Shown: positions 1 to 8,063 of the stretch, piece after piece
Numbering within the stretch: the first letter of the stretch is position 1
Layout: the number at the start of each line of letters is the position of its first letter
Source: Microcystis aeruginosa Ma_MB_S_20031200_S102
GTDB taxonomy: Bacteria > Cyanobacteriota > Cyanobacteriia > Cyanobacteriales > Microcystaceae
Reading direction: 5' to 3'
DNA length: 36,038 nt
Assembly (NCBI GenBank): GCA_007095845.1
Contig: SFBI01000089.1
Coordinates: forward strand, 1 to 36,038
Position numbers and translations under genes: made by a program
Notes under the pieces: model-generated
What the model saw: the letters and a program-made list of their open reading frames with translations, nothing else
The model's database searches: none
Told to the model about the DNA's origin: nothing

Positions 1-342
1 AATCACAAAATCGGGACATAAAGGTGGGAACTTTTCTCGCTCTTCTGCGCTCAAAGCTTCCCATCTCTCCCGTTTTATCCAAGCAACATCAGGAGAACGA
101 TATCCTCCCTTTGGTAAACGAAAAATTGTCGAAGAACTAAACACCTCCCCAAGTTGAGTTTGCTCGTTCCATACCCCAACTTTAACAATCAAATTAGCTT
201 CCTGTTTACCAGTATTTCCACCCACGGGAGGCATAATTAATAATTCTCCTTTTTGATTACGTTCTAAATTCCATGTTTGATTAGCCTGACAGAGATGATA
301 AAATTGTGCATCGGTCAGATTAACTGCATCGCGATGATTCAT
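1..342 (-). CDS. Uma2-family (DUF820) putative endonuclease, C-terminus beyond window
   Basis: Reading the minus strand from the ATG at 342 gives 114 open codons running off the left edge. The translation begins MNHRDAVNLTDAQFYHLC and contains GELLIMPPVGG, then SSTIFRLPKGGYRSPDVAWI and CPDFVI. The order ..GE...M.P..G, RSPDVAWI, CPDFV is characteristic of the Uma2/DUF820 family, which has a PD-(D/E)XK nuclease fold; the D of RSPDV is one predicted metal ligand. These proteins are abundant in cyanobacteria and their cellular role is unclear. The start lies 6 bp downstream of the kinase stop at 349, so the two are probably co-transcribed. The C-terminal part of the active site (the E-x-K region) is outside the window, so activity cannot be judged. 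Confidence 0.8.
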   Translation of the reverse strand, partial: MNHRDAVNLTDAQFYHLCQANQTWNLERNQKGELLIMPPVGGNTGKQEANLIVKVGVWNEQTQLGEVFSSSTIFRLPKGGYRSPDVAWIKRERWEALSAEEREKFPPLCPDFVI

Positions 343-348
343 CTCAAC

Positions 349-1875
349 CTATTTACTTAATTGACTCTCTAAAAATTTTAGCCAATCGGGATTAGTAGTG
401 TCTAGGGAAATTAGATAGGGTTGTTCTTTTTCATTAAAAGGTTCTGTTTTCTCAATTTGGGCATTTAAAACCTCGATAGTAGCGTCAGAAATATCGTCTT
501 TTCTAGCGGCAATCCGTTGTTTTAAAACTTCTATAGGTGCGTGACAATGGACAATATGAAAAGGAATCTGTAAATTTTGTGTATAGGTTAATAAAGGTTC
601 TCGCCAAGCATATTTATCATAGCGTGCATCGAGAATAACTGGATAACCTAAAGTTATTAAAATTCGGGCTAATTCCGCTAGTCTAGTGAAGGTTTTTTGA
701 CTCATTTCGAGACTATATATATCTAGACTTCCTCTTTGATTTAAGTCAATTCCAGCCAAATGTTTGCGAACTGCATCGGAACGAATCTGAATAGCATTAA
801 GATTTTTAGCAATTACTTTCCCTATGGTACTCTTACCCGATGCAGAAAATCCCGACATCAGAATTAATCTCGGTTTCTGCGGTTGTGTGTACTGCCAAGC
901 TAATTGATAATAATCCTCTGCATCCGCTTTAATTTTTTCAGAAAAACTGTCACCATTAAGCAAAAAACTATTGACTTTTGCCCTCACATATGCTTGTCTA
1001 GTCAGGTAGAGAGGCAAGACTTTTAACCCCTCCCAGTCTGCGGTTTGTTCTAAATAAGTATTCACAAATAAATTAGCAAAATCTTCTCTCCGTCTAGCGG
1101 TTAAATCCATAGCTGTAAAAGCAATATCATACATGACATCAACGAAGCGAAAAGATTCATTAAATTCTATGCGATCAAATAATTGTATTTCTCCCTGCCA
1201 CTGACAGATATTATTCAAATGTAAGTCGCCGTGACATTCGCGAATCATCCCTTTTATTTGTCTTTCCTCTAACCAATCTCGGTGTTCTGCAAAGAATTTA
1301 TCTGTATAAGCTTTCGTTTCATCGTATTGTTTTTGGGTTTGGACAAAGTTAATATATTTCTCAGTTTGTTGGTAGTTTTCATCAAAAGCTTGTTTAATAA
1401 CTTCTAAATTACCAAACTGATTAATATAGGAATTAGTCGCCGCTTGCCGATGAAATCCTGCCACTTTTTGAGCTAAAGACTCTATAGATTTTTCCGTTAG
1501 TTCTCCCCGTTCAAACATTTTACTAAGTAAACATTCTTGGGGAAACTGATTCATTTTTAAAACGTATTCGATCGCTTTCCCTTTTCCATTTAAACTTATG
1601 CTACCCTGTTGATAATTAATTGACAAAACTTCTAGATAGATATTATCGGCGACCTTTTTATTTAACTCTAGTTCCTGTTCTAGATAATACTTTCTCTTTT
1701 CTAAAGTGGAGAAATCTAAAAAATTATAATTAACTGGTTTCTTGAGTTTATAGGCATAATCTCCTGTTAAGAAGATAATTGAAGCATGGGTTTGGATAAT
1801 TTCAACGGGAATTTTGACAGAATGAGGATAAAAGTCAGGATTTTTTAATTCTTCGATTAATCGATTGCTATCCAT
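349..1875 (-). CDS. APH-like phosphotransferase fused to P-loop kinase (COG2187/COG0645 type)
   Basis: A two-domain protein of 508 residues from the chosen start. The N-terminal half resembles aminoglycoside phosphotransferase-like kinases: GDYAYKLKKPVNY near the beginning (ATP-binding Lys region) and the catalytic-loop motif HGDLHLNN near residue 212. The C-terminal third opens with a Walker A, GFSASGKST, near residue 340 and resembles AAA_33/zeta-type small-molecule kinases. This fusion is widespread in bacteria; its substrate is not known to me. The ORF extends 8 codons further to an ATG at 1899, but the ATG at 1875 has GGAG eight bases upstream and gives the usual MDSNRLIEEL-type beginning, so it is preferred. 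It precedes the Uma2 gene by 6 bp. I see no truncation or missing motif. Confidence 0.85.
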   Translation of the reverse strand: MDSNRLIEELKNPDFYPHSVKIPVEIIQTHASIIFLTGDYAYKLKKPVNYNFLDFSTLEKRKYYLEQELELNKKVADNIYLEVLSINYQQGSISLNGKGKAIEYVLKMNQFPQECLLSKMFERGELTEKSIESLAQKVAGFHRQAATNSYINQFGNLEVIKQAFDENYQQTEKYINFVQTQKQYDETKAYTDKFFAEHRDWLEERQIKGMIRECHGDLHLNNICQWQGEIQLFDRIEFNESFRFVDVMYDIAFTAMDLTARRREDFANLFVNTYLEQTADWEGLKVLPLYLTRQAYVRAKVNSFLLNGDSFSEKIKADAEDYYQLAWQYTQPQKPRLILMSGFSASGKSTIGKVIAKNLNAIQIRSDAVRKHLAGIDLNQRGSLDIYSLEMSQKTFTRLAELARILITLGYPVILDARYDKYAWREPLLTYTQNLQIPFHIVHCHAPIEVLKQRIAARKDDISDATIEVLNAQIEKTEPFNEKEQPYLISLDTTNPDWLKFLESQLSK

Positions 1876-1899
1876 AGCGAAAACTCCTATCGGTTGCAT

Positions 1900-2542
1900 C
1901 TCATTTTTATAAATTTACTGGGTTGGGATTTTTCAAGGGAAACTCTCTGCTAGGATTGGGCGTTATTTCCGATTTTATCACGCAATCTCGTCCCTTGTGA
2001 GATTCTACCCCTCAAACCCCCTGTTGGGGACTGGAAAGTGGGAAGAAAGCATCAGTTAATCGTACCACTATTTGTACCACCACAAGAATGACTGATCATT
2101 GCTGATTGTTGGTAAGCTTAAGCTGTTGACTATCTAAATACTCATTAAGACTGCATGGGAGCGGGGTCAGCTTTAAGCGAAGGAATTAGGGGTAAAGCGA
2201 GTTTTAGATGATTTTAATGGCAGCTATTGTTTTTTAAGTTATATTTATAGATATACCCTCAACAGTTTGAAGACCGCTCGAACCTTTACCCAATCTTTAC
2301 CACCAAAAACCAAGCATTCAGCCATGTTATCGACTATGATCAGCCTAGGGCAGAATTTGAAGAAGTACAAGGATTTTGATTGACTCAGACCTTGAAACCA
2401 GAAGATGTAACGGAATTCTTGTTAAGTAACTGTTCCGAATCACATCCAATACTGTATTGAGAAAATAAATTAAGTTAAAGAGGAGTAAGCCATAATTTTT
2501 GAGGAAGTATATTAACTTATATTTTGTCGAGGTACTAAAAAA
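1900..2542. other. Long intergenic region, no intact gene
   Basis: No RNA gene or intact ORF is evident here. It separates two divergently transcribed genes and should carry both promoters. The only coding-like stretch is the stop-bounded fragment at 2251-2379, listed separately. A GAGG lies upstream of the signalling gene, with a GAGGTACT stretch just before its ATG at 2543. Confidence 0.5.
2251..2379 (+). pseudogene. Possible 3' remnant of an unidentified gene
   Basis: After an in-frame TAG at 2248-2250 there are 42 open codons ending in TGA at 2377-2379, with no ATG in frame. The translation (IYPQQFEDRSNLYPIFTTKN, then ending DQPRAEFEEVQGF) has a balanced, charged composition that looks like real protein rather than translated AT-rich spacer. 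I do not recognise the family. It could be a decayed gene end or chance. Confidence 0.25.
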
Positions 2543-4363
2543 ATGATTAATGGTTCATCCAATTGTCGTTATCTCCTCATTGTGGAAGATCCTCAAGGTA
2601 TAAGAACAATTCCCCTAGAGGAAATGAAATATTCTCTAGGCCGTAAGTCCGATAATCAAATTGTTCTTCACTCCAAACACGCGTCTCGCTATCATGCAAC
2701 TTTAATTAAAAAGGGTATTGATCGCCAAAATTTCTCCTATTGGATTCTTGATGGTGATTTAGAGGGAAATAAGAGTCATAATGGTATTTATGTCAATGGC
2801 TCTAAGTGCTTAGTTCATGAATTAAAAGACGGTGATTTAATTAACTTTGGCTGTGATATAAATGCCAGTTTTCATTTAATATCCAATCAAGAAAAAATAG
2901 AGCCAGTAGCCGTTAAAAATCCAGAACAAGTACAAATAAAACTGAGGGAAACAGAAACAAATTATAGTCAGAATAATCCCCACGCAAAAAATACCCTAAT
3001 TCTCCGTCATTCCCCCTGCGAGACCATTAGTTTTGATCCTAGGAATCAAGACGAATCTTTCTCAGATGATCTCACGGATTTACCTACCCGTTCTCTCTTT
3101 AACGAACATCTATCAAATGCTATTAATAATGCCCAGAAAAGTAATAAACTTATCGGTCTTTTATTAGTGGACATAGAGCGGCTAGGAAATGTCAACAATC
3201 CACTAGGTTATCGACTGGGAGATAAACTATTAAAAATCATCAGTGAACGTTTAAGAAAAAATGTGCGATCAGAAGATACTGTCGCTCATTGGGGAACAGA
3301 CAAGTTTATTATCCTGCTGCCACAAATTCATACCGCTAATGATCTGGAAAAAATTAGTCAAAGAATCATGAAAACCTTAGAAAATAATTACGAAATCGAA
3401 AATCAATCCCTAGCGGTGCGATTAAATGTAGGTTCGGTCATCTATCCCCCTGACGGCACAGATAGAAAAGTAATTTTACAGAAACTGGAGGAAAATTTAG
3501 CAGCATTCAAAAATAACATAAATAATAAATCCCAGATAGAGCCAGTTAATGTTCACCCTAAAAATACTCGTAGTTCTAAAGTTGAATATTTTCTCCATCA
3601 GGCAATCAGAAATAATGAATTAGCTCTGTACTATCAACCGCAAGTTAACATCACTCAGGGGCAAGTGGAAGGATTAGAGGTATTATTACGCTGGTTACAC
3701 CCTCAATTCGGATTAATCGCTCCTCATCGTTTCTTACCCTTAATCGAAGAAAGCGAATTAGTCCTTGAGCTTAATCGTTGGGTAATAAAAAATGCCTGTC
3801 AACAAGCGCAAATATGGCAACAGCGAGGATTATTGTACACTCCCATCTCGATCAATTTGTCCCCACACCAATTGCGCGATCCCCAGTTGCTTACCACCCT
3901 CAAAGAAGTCTTGACTGAAACCAACATCGGGCCTTTCTTTCTGGAGATGGAAATAACCGAGACAAGTTTACTAGAAAATAGCGGCGAAAACGGTCGAATT
4001 CTTGGGGATTTGCAGGAATTGGGTATTAGTATTACCCTCGATGATTTTGGCAGCGGTTACGCTTCGATCGCCTATCTTAATCAATTTCCCGTGAAAAAAC
4101 TGAAAATAGAGGAATTTTTAACGAAAAAACTGGGTAACAATCCCCAGGATACCCGTTTTATCTCGTCATTACTGGCAATAGCGAAAAGTTTCAACTTAAT
4201 AGCGATCGCCAAGGGAGTAGAAACCCAACAACAATTAGAAATCCTGCAACAATTAGGCTTTGAGAGAATGCAAGGCAATCGCATCAGTGGACCTCTAGCA
4301 GTGGAGGAAATGACCAAATTTCTCCACACCCATCGTACCCTCTCAGTGATCAGTGATCAGTGA
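2543..4363 (+). CDS. FHA - degenerate GGDEF - EAL signalling protein
   Basis: 606 residues in three modules. Residues about 10-115 form an FHA phosphothreonine-binding domain: YSLGRKSDNQI with G33 and R34, then SRYH at 48-51 and NGIYVNG near 80. Residues about 175-325 align with a GGDEF cyclase (DLTDLPTR, LGYRLGDKLL), but the signature reads GTDKF instead of GGDEF, so diguanylate cyclase activity is unlikely. Residues about 345-595 form an EAL domain with EVLLRW, INLSPHQL, EITET, LDDFGSGYA, LKIEE (usually LKID), KGVET (usually EGVET) and QGNRISGPL. Most metal ligands appear present, so c-di-GMP hydrolysis remains possible but is weakened by these substitutions. The FHA domain suggests input from Ser/Thr kinases. 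The last residues (VISDQ) and the stop codon lie inside a GATCAGT repeat, so the C-terminus may vary between strains. Confidence 0.9.
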   Translation: MINGSSNCRYLLIVEDPQGIRTIPLEEMKYSLGRKSDNQIVLHSKHASRYHATLIKKGIDRQNFSYWILDGDLEGNKSHNGIYVNGSKCLVHELKDGDLINFGCDINASFHLISNQEKIEPVAVKNPEQVQIKLRETETNYSQNNPHAKNTLILRHSPCETISFDPRNQDESFSDDLTDLPTRSLFNEHLSNAINNAQKSNKLIGLLLVDIERLGNVNNPLGYRLGDKLLKIISERLRKNVRSEDTVAHWGTDKFIILLPQIHTANDLEKISQRIMKTLENNYEIENQSLAVRLNVGSVIYPPDGTDRKVILQKLEENLAAFKNNINNKSQIEPVNVHPKNTRSSKVEYFLHQAIRNNELALYYQPQVNITQGQVEGLEVLLRWLHPQFGLIAPHRFLPLIEESELVLELNRWVIKNACQQAQIWQQRGLLYTPISINLSPHQLRDPQLLTTLKEVLTETNIGPFFLEMEITETSLLENSGENGRILGDLQELGISITLDDFGSGYASIAYLNQFPVKKLKIEEFLTKKLGNNPQDTRFISSLLAIAKSFNLIAIAKGVETQQQLEILQQLGFERMQGNRISGPLAVEEMTKFLHTHRTLSVISDQ

Positions 4364-4470
4364 TCAGTTACCAGTTATCATATCTGGGTTTTTAGTAAGG
4401 AGGAGTAAATAGCATTAACAGTGCTGTCCTTTCACTGATCACTGTTTACTGATAACTGATAACTGATTTT
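4338..4470. repeat. GATCAGT/ACTGATA heptamer repeats in inverted orientation
   Basis: About three GATCAGT-type units at the 3' end of the signalling gene are followed, roughly 70 bp on, by ACTGATC and two ACTGATA-type units (about 4434-4466) in the opposite sense. The two arms can pair as a large imperfect hairpin (CAGTTATCA against TGATAACTG). The same heptamer recurs at about 24260-24330 and 24482-24556. It may help end transcription of the upstream gene, but there is no clear T-tract. Confidence 0.6.
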
Positions 4471-4655
4471 GGTCACTGACTCCGGTATGATCTGAACAGA
4501 ATATCTAGTATCAAATACCTACTCATTCTAGTATAAGGCTCTTGCCGAACCTGTCAGCAGCAGAAATTTGTGACGGCGGGGTACTGCTGGATCCAGAGTC
4601 TGGTTTAATTACATACTATAGGGTTAACAATTAGTTGTGTATTTAGAGGGAAACT

Positions 4656-5657
4656 ATGGCCAATAAGCCAGAACGCGTGGTTCTAATCGGTGTAGCTGGG
4701 GACTCCGGTTGTGGGAAATCTACTTTTTTACGTCGTTTGACCGATTTATTCGGGGCCGAGTTTATGACAGTGATCTGTTTAGATGACTACCATTGCCTCG
4801 ATCGCAAACAGAGAAAAGAGGTGGGTGTCACCGCACTCAATCCGAAAGCGAATAACTTTGACCTGATGTATGAGCAGATTAAAGCACTCAAGCAAGGTCA
4901 AGCCATTAATAAACCTATTTATAATCATGAAACGGGGATGATCGATCCCCCCGAAATCATCGAACCGAATAAGGTAATCGTGATCGAGGGACTACACCCC
5001 TTATATGATGAACGAGTCCGGTCTCTATTAGATTTCAGCGTTTATCTCGATATTAGCGATGAAGTCAAAGTTAACTGGAAAATTCAACGGGATATGGCCG
5101 AGCGCGGTCACACCTACGATGATGTGATGGCGGCCATTAATTCTAGAAAACCCGATTTCAGTGCCTATATCGATCCCCAAAGACAGTACGCTGACGTGGT
5201 GATTCAAGTGCTGCCCACCAAATTACTTGAAGATCACGAAAGTAAATTACTACGAGTCCGTTTAATCCAGAAAGAAGGGGTAGAAAACTTTGAACCCGCT
5301 TATCTGTTTGATGAAGGTTCCACCATCGATTGGCGGCCCTGTGGTCGTAAATTGACCTGCACTTATCCCGGTATTAAACTCTACTATGGTCCAGATGGCT
5401 TCTTGGGGAATGAAGTGTCGATCCTAGAACTAGATGGTCAATTCGATAACCTCGAAGAAATGATCTACATCGAAAGCCATTTAAGCAAAACCGGCACTAA
5501 ATACTACGGTGAAATGACCGAATTACTGCTCAAACACAAAGATTATCCCGGTTCCACCAATGGTACGGGTTTATTCCAGGTGTTAGTCGGTCTCAAAATG
5601 CGTGAAACCTACGAAAAACTAATGGTAGCCGAAGCAAAAGTAGCAGCGTCAGTCTAG
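4656..5657 (+). CDS. prk: Phosphoribulokinase
   Basis: Calvin-Benson cycle enzyme that phosphorylates ribulose 5-phosphate with ATP to make the Rubisco substrate. The 333-residue length is typical of the cyanobacterial/plant class. The P-loop GDSGCGKST spans 15-23. C19 within it and C41 (VICLDDYH) correspond to the redox-regulated cysteine pair of plant-type PRK. The second pair is also visible as CGRKLTC in the C-terminal half, the site linked to CP12/GAPDH complex formation in this family, so thioredoxin/CP12 regulation is likely by homology. The gene stands alone, with an intrinsic terminator 16 bp after its stop. Upstream (4364-4655) are the heptamer repeats and AT-rich sequence including TACTATAGGG about 40 bp before the ATG, a possible -10 region. 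Confidence 0.97.
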   Translation: MANKPERVVLIGVAGDSGCGKSTFLRRLTDLFGAEFMTVICLDDYHCLDRKQRKEVGVTALNPKANNFDLMYEQIKALKQGQAINKPIYNHETGMIDPPEIIEPNKVIVIEGLHPLYDERVRSLLDFSVYLDISDEVKVNWKIQRDMAERGHTYDDVMAAINSRKPDFSAYIDPQRQYADVVIQVLPTKLLEDHESKLLRVRLIQKEGVENFEPAYLFDEGSTIDWRPCGRKLTCTYPGIKLYYGPDGFLGNEVSILELDGQFDNLEEMIYIESHLSKTGTKYYGEMTELLLKHKDYPGSTNGTGLFQVLVGLKMRETYEKLMVAEAKVAASV

Positions 5658-5673
5658 TTTTTAGTTTTGACCG

Positions 5674-5710
5674 AACCGACATCCTATATGGTTAGGGTGC
5701 CGGTTTTTTT
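5674..5710 (+). terminator. Intrinsic terminator of prk
   Basis: An 11-bp stem pairs 5674-5684 (AACCGACATCC) with 5695-5705 (GGGTGCCGGTT), with one mismatch and one G-T pair, a 10-nt loop, and a T-run through 5710. It starts 16 bp after the prk stop. Confidence 0.8.
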
Positions 5711-5808
5711 TAAGCCACTAATCCCGATCGCAGGGCCAACACTGCCGCTTGAGTGCGATCAACGAGAGAGAATTTTTCCCCACTGTGCCAATCCAGATAA
5801 AAATGGTG
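5710..5808 (-). pseudogene. Relic of a NarL/LuxR-type response regulator C-terminus
   Basis: On the minus strand the codons ending at the TAA at 5710-5712 read FSLVDRTQAAVLALRSGLVA. This closely matches the last helix region of NarL-type DNA-binding domains (pattern V.DRTQA...A...GL.). Only about 20 codons are convincing; the preceding dozen (to 5808) no longer look like the domain, and there is no start or receiver domain. It therefore appears to be the decayed end of a former gene between prk and mtnA. Its stop codon overlaps the T-tract of the prk terminator. Confidence 0.5.
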
Positions 5809-5831
5809 TCAGTAGGGAAAAAGCTCACCCC

Positions 5832-6893
5832 CTAGGAGTCCTGTAAAAAAATTAATTCAGCTGGTGTTACCGCCCCTTTTTCAGTGATGATAGCGGTGAT
5901 TAAAGCGGCCGGAGTAACATCGAAGGCAGGGTTATAAAAGTTAACATCTCTAGGACAAAGGGTTGTCGTCCCCACCTGATAAATTTCGGCACTATCGCGC
6001 TGTTCGATCGGGATACCCGTACCATCCTTAAGGGAAAAATCCACCGTCGATAGGGGGGCAGCCACATAAAAAGGCAGATTATGAGCTTTTGCCACCACCG
6101 CAAGGGAATAGGTTCCGATTTTGTTGGCCGTGTCCCCATTGGCCGCAATGCGATCGGCCCCAACAATCACCGCATCGATCAGTTTTTGCTGCATACAGTG
6201 GGCTGCCATGCTATCGGTGATCACGGTGACGGGAATTCCCTCCCGCGCACATTCCCAGGCGGTTAATTTTGCCCCTTGCAACCTTGGCCGGGTTTCATCT
6301 GCATACACTTGTATTAATCTACCCGCCGTCCAAGCGGAACGAATTACCCCTAAAGCAGTACCATAACTGGCCGTGGCTAGGGAACCAGTATTACAGTGGG
6401 TTAAAATTGTCAGTTTTTCCGGTTGCTCCGGCAGCGCCAATAAACCATGATGACCGATCGCCCGACAGGTTTCCACGTCTTCTTTTTGGATATTGTGGGC
6501 AGTTTCAAGGAGATTTTTGCTAATTATTGCCACTTCTGGGTCACTTTCCCTGGCCACTTTTAACATTCGCTCGATCGCCCAGAATAAATTCACCGCCGTG
6601 GGCCGGGTTTGCGCTAATCGATCAGCTATTCTAGTTAAATCCGCCAGAAATTCCTCTTTCTGGTCAGTTTTAATTTCCTGCGCTCCTAAAACCATACCGT
6701 ATGCAGCCGCTACCCCGATCGCCGGGGCGCCGCGGACAATCATCGTTTCGATCGCCCGGGCCATGGCTTCACTGCTGGTGATCTCAACTTCCCCATACTC
6801 CATGGGTAAACGGGTTTGATCGATCAGCCAGACTTTGTTATCTTGCCAACGCACGGGATAGATTGAGTTACTCTCGGGGGTAGTTGTGGTCAT
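5832..6893 (-). CDS. mtnA: S-methyl-5-thioribose-1-phosphate isomerase
   Basis: Methionine salvage enzyme converting 5-methylthioribose 1-phosphate to 5-methylthioribulose 1-phosphate; eIF2B-alpha/MtnA family. Visible motifs are [42 protein letters not shown] (with the catalytic-region Cys) and [20 protein letters not shown] (catalytic-region Asp). An upstream in-frame GTG at 6929 would add 12 residues. The ATG at 6893 ([16 protein letters not shown]) places the conserved domain near the N-terminus as usual and is preferred; neither start has a good Shine-Dalgarno. No other mtn gene is adjacent, so the pathway is dispersed. It converges with prk. Confidence 0.95.
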   Translation of the reverse strand: MTTTTPESNSIYPVRWQDNKVWLIDQTRLPMEYGEVEITSSEAMARAIETMIVRGAPAIGVAAAYGMVLGAQEIKTDQKEEFLADLTRIADRLAQTRPTAVNLFWAIERMLKVARESDPEVAIISKNLLETAHNIQKEDVETCRAIGHHGLLALPEQPEKLTILTHCNTGSLATASYGTALGVIRSAWTAGRLIQVYADETRPRLQGAKLTAWECAREGIPVTVITDSMAAHCMQQKLIDAVIVGADRIAANGDTANKIGTYSLAVVAKAHNLPFYVAAPLSTVDFSLKDGTGIPIEQRDSAEIYQVGTTTLCPRDVNFYNPAFDVTPAALITAIITEKGAVTPAELIFLQDS

Positions 6894-7020
6894 AACATTT
6901 TTAGATTGAGAATTAGCCAAATTTACCACTATAGCATCTGGCTTTCTGCACTTTGTGTTTTTTTGTAAAAAGTAATTTTAAATACAGAAATTTTTTCTAG
7001 AATGTATAGATAAGTGACTA

Positions 7021-7164
7021 GGCTCTCTTGGGTTTGGTGGGTAAAATTGATTCTAATCATACAGTCCTGCCAGCGAGGAAGTGGAAGGAACCACAAAGAC
7101 ACAAAGGACACAAAGATTGATCGCTTCTATATAAGTCAAACTTATCACACAAAGAAAAAGAGCC
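7021..7164. mobile_element. MITE-like non-autonomous element, copy 1 (144 bp)
   Basis: The element starts GGCTCTCTTG and ends AAAAAGAGCC, giving terminal inverted repeats (GGCTCT/AGAGCC, with weaker pairing further in). It is flanked by an exact 7-bp direct repeat, GTGACTA, at 7014-7020 and 7165-7171, the mark of transposition. The centre carries ACAAAGACACAAAGGACACA. A second copy with its own 7-bp duplication lies at 14090-14235. It encodes no transposase, so it would have to be mobilised in trans; I cannot assign the parent IS family. Confidence 0.85.
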
Positions 7165-7231
7165 GTGACTAGGAAAAATTGAAGAATACTTTCTCCCTTA
7201 GCCTGAGCTTTTATATTAACTAATTCCGAGG

Positions 7232-7675
7232 ATGATTACCGTGAAAACAGCGAAATATCCCGAAAAAATTGCCGCTCTCTGGACAACATTCCTCTTGGGA
7301 ACCCTATTTCACACCCAACTGGGTTTAATGCCGCTTTTCCATGGTCAATCGATCGTCGAGAGTCATCAAACCAGCAATCTCGATCCGATTTTCTGGGGAA
7401 TGTTGCTCTTTTTTTTGCTGCCAATGTTAGGGATTATCGGGGTCAATTTTAGCGAAAGTCGCTCCTTGAGAAAAGTCCATTTCTGGCTGACAATTCTCTA
7501 TTCTGTCTTGAATTTAGCCCATCTGATCGCCGATCTTTTGGTCAGACCGATCGCCTGGTATCAAATCGCTCTCATGGCAATTTTATTGATCATCGGACTG
7601 ATTTTAAATCTAGTTTCCTATCAATGGCTGCGGTTAGCGATCGCCAATCCGCACCATCTCTCGGAAAGTCATTAG
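7232..7675 (+). CDS. Small four-helix membrane protein, unknown function
   Basis: 147 residues with four hydrophobic stretches: roughly 13-36 (ALWTTFLLGTLFHTQLGLMP), 50-74 (DPIFWGMLLFFLLPMLGIIG), 82-105 and 108-130 (IALMAILLIIGLILNLVSYQ). A soluble tail of about 15 residues follows. No signal for a catalytic family is visible. GAGG immediately precedes the ATG at 7232. The gene is monocistronic, starting 67 bp downstream of the MITE, which may therefore sit in its promoter region. I do not recognise the family; cyanobacterial genomes contain similar orphan membrane proteins. Confidence 0.75.
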   Translation: MITVKTAKYPEKIAALWTTFLLGTLFHTQLGLMPLFHGQSIVESHQTSNLDPIFWGMLLFFLLPMLGIIGVNFSESRSLRKVHFWLTILYSVLNLAHLIADLLVRPIAWYQIALMAILLIIGLILNLVSYQWLRLAIANPHHLSESH

Positions 7676-8063
7676 TCGTACCAAGATCAAGAGGTGGCCA
7701 ATTGACTAACTGATTCAGACAAGAGGAGGCCTTTTGATCTCAAATTGGTGCTTATTAGGGTCAAAGCCAGCTTAAACCGGAGCTAAAAGGATTTTTTCGG
7801 ATAATTTAGGTTAAAAAATCTAATTAATTCCTATTATTCCCCAGATCAGCCCGTAAATTGCCTCTGTTTTTGGGCTGCTGCTGCCATCTCATCTCACCAA
7901 GTGCGGATCTTTTTAGCTATGATAGTTCAGAACCAAGCCAATAAAGGGAACTTTCGAGGCTGGTTATTCATCGAAAAACTCCTAATCGGAGGAGTTAAGC
8001 AGACGATATAGTTCAGATTAACGGCAAATATTGGTTAATAGTAATAACGAGGTAATTATTTTG
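7676..8063. other. Intergenic region with a small hairpin before the Tic22-like gene
   Basis: No gene is seen. A perfect 7-bp inverted repeat, AACTCCT (7977-7983) and AGGAGTT (7990-7996) around a 6-nt loop, lies about 70 bp before the Tic22-like start. It has no T-tract, so it is more likely a leader structure than a terminator. Confidence 0.4.

Noticed and set aside
6081-6819. Several plus-strand ORFs of 60-108 codons
   Set aside because: All are antisense or frame shadows of mtnA, which has complete family motifs on the minus strand.
6929-7111. 60-codon minus-strand ORF upstream of mtnA
   Set aside because: Half of it is translated MITE sequence (from 7021), it has no family resemblance, and an equivalent frame is not kept in the second MITE copy.
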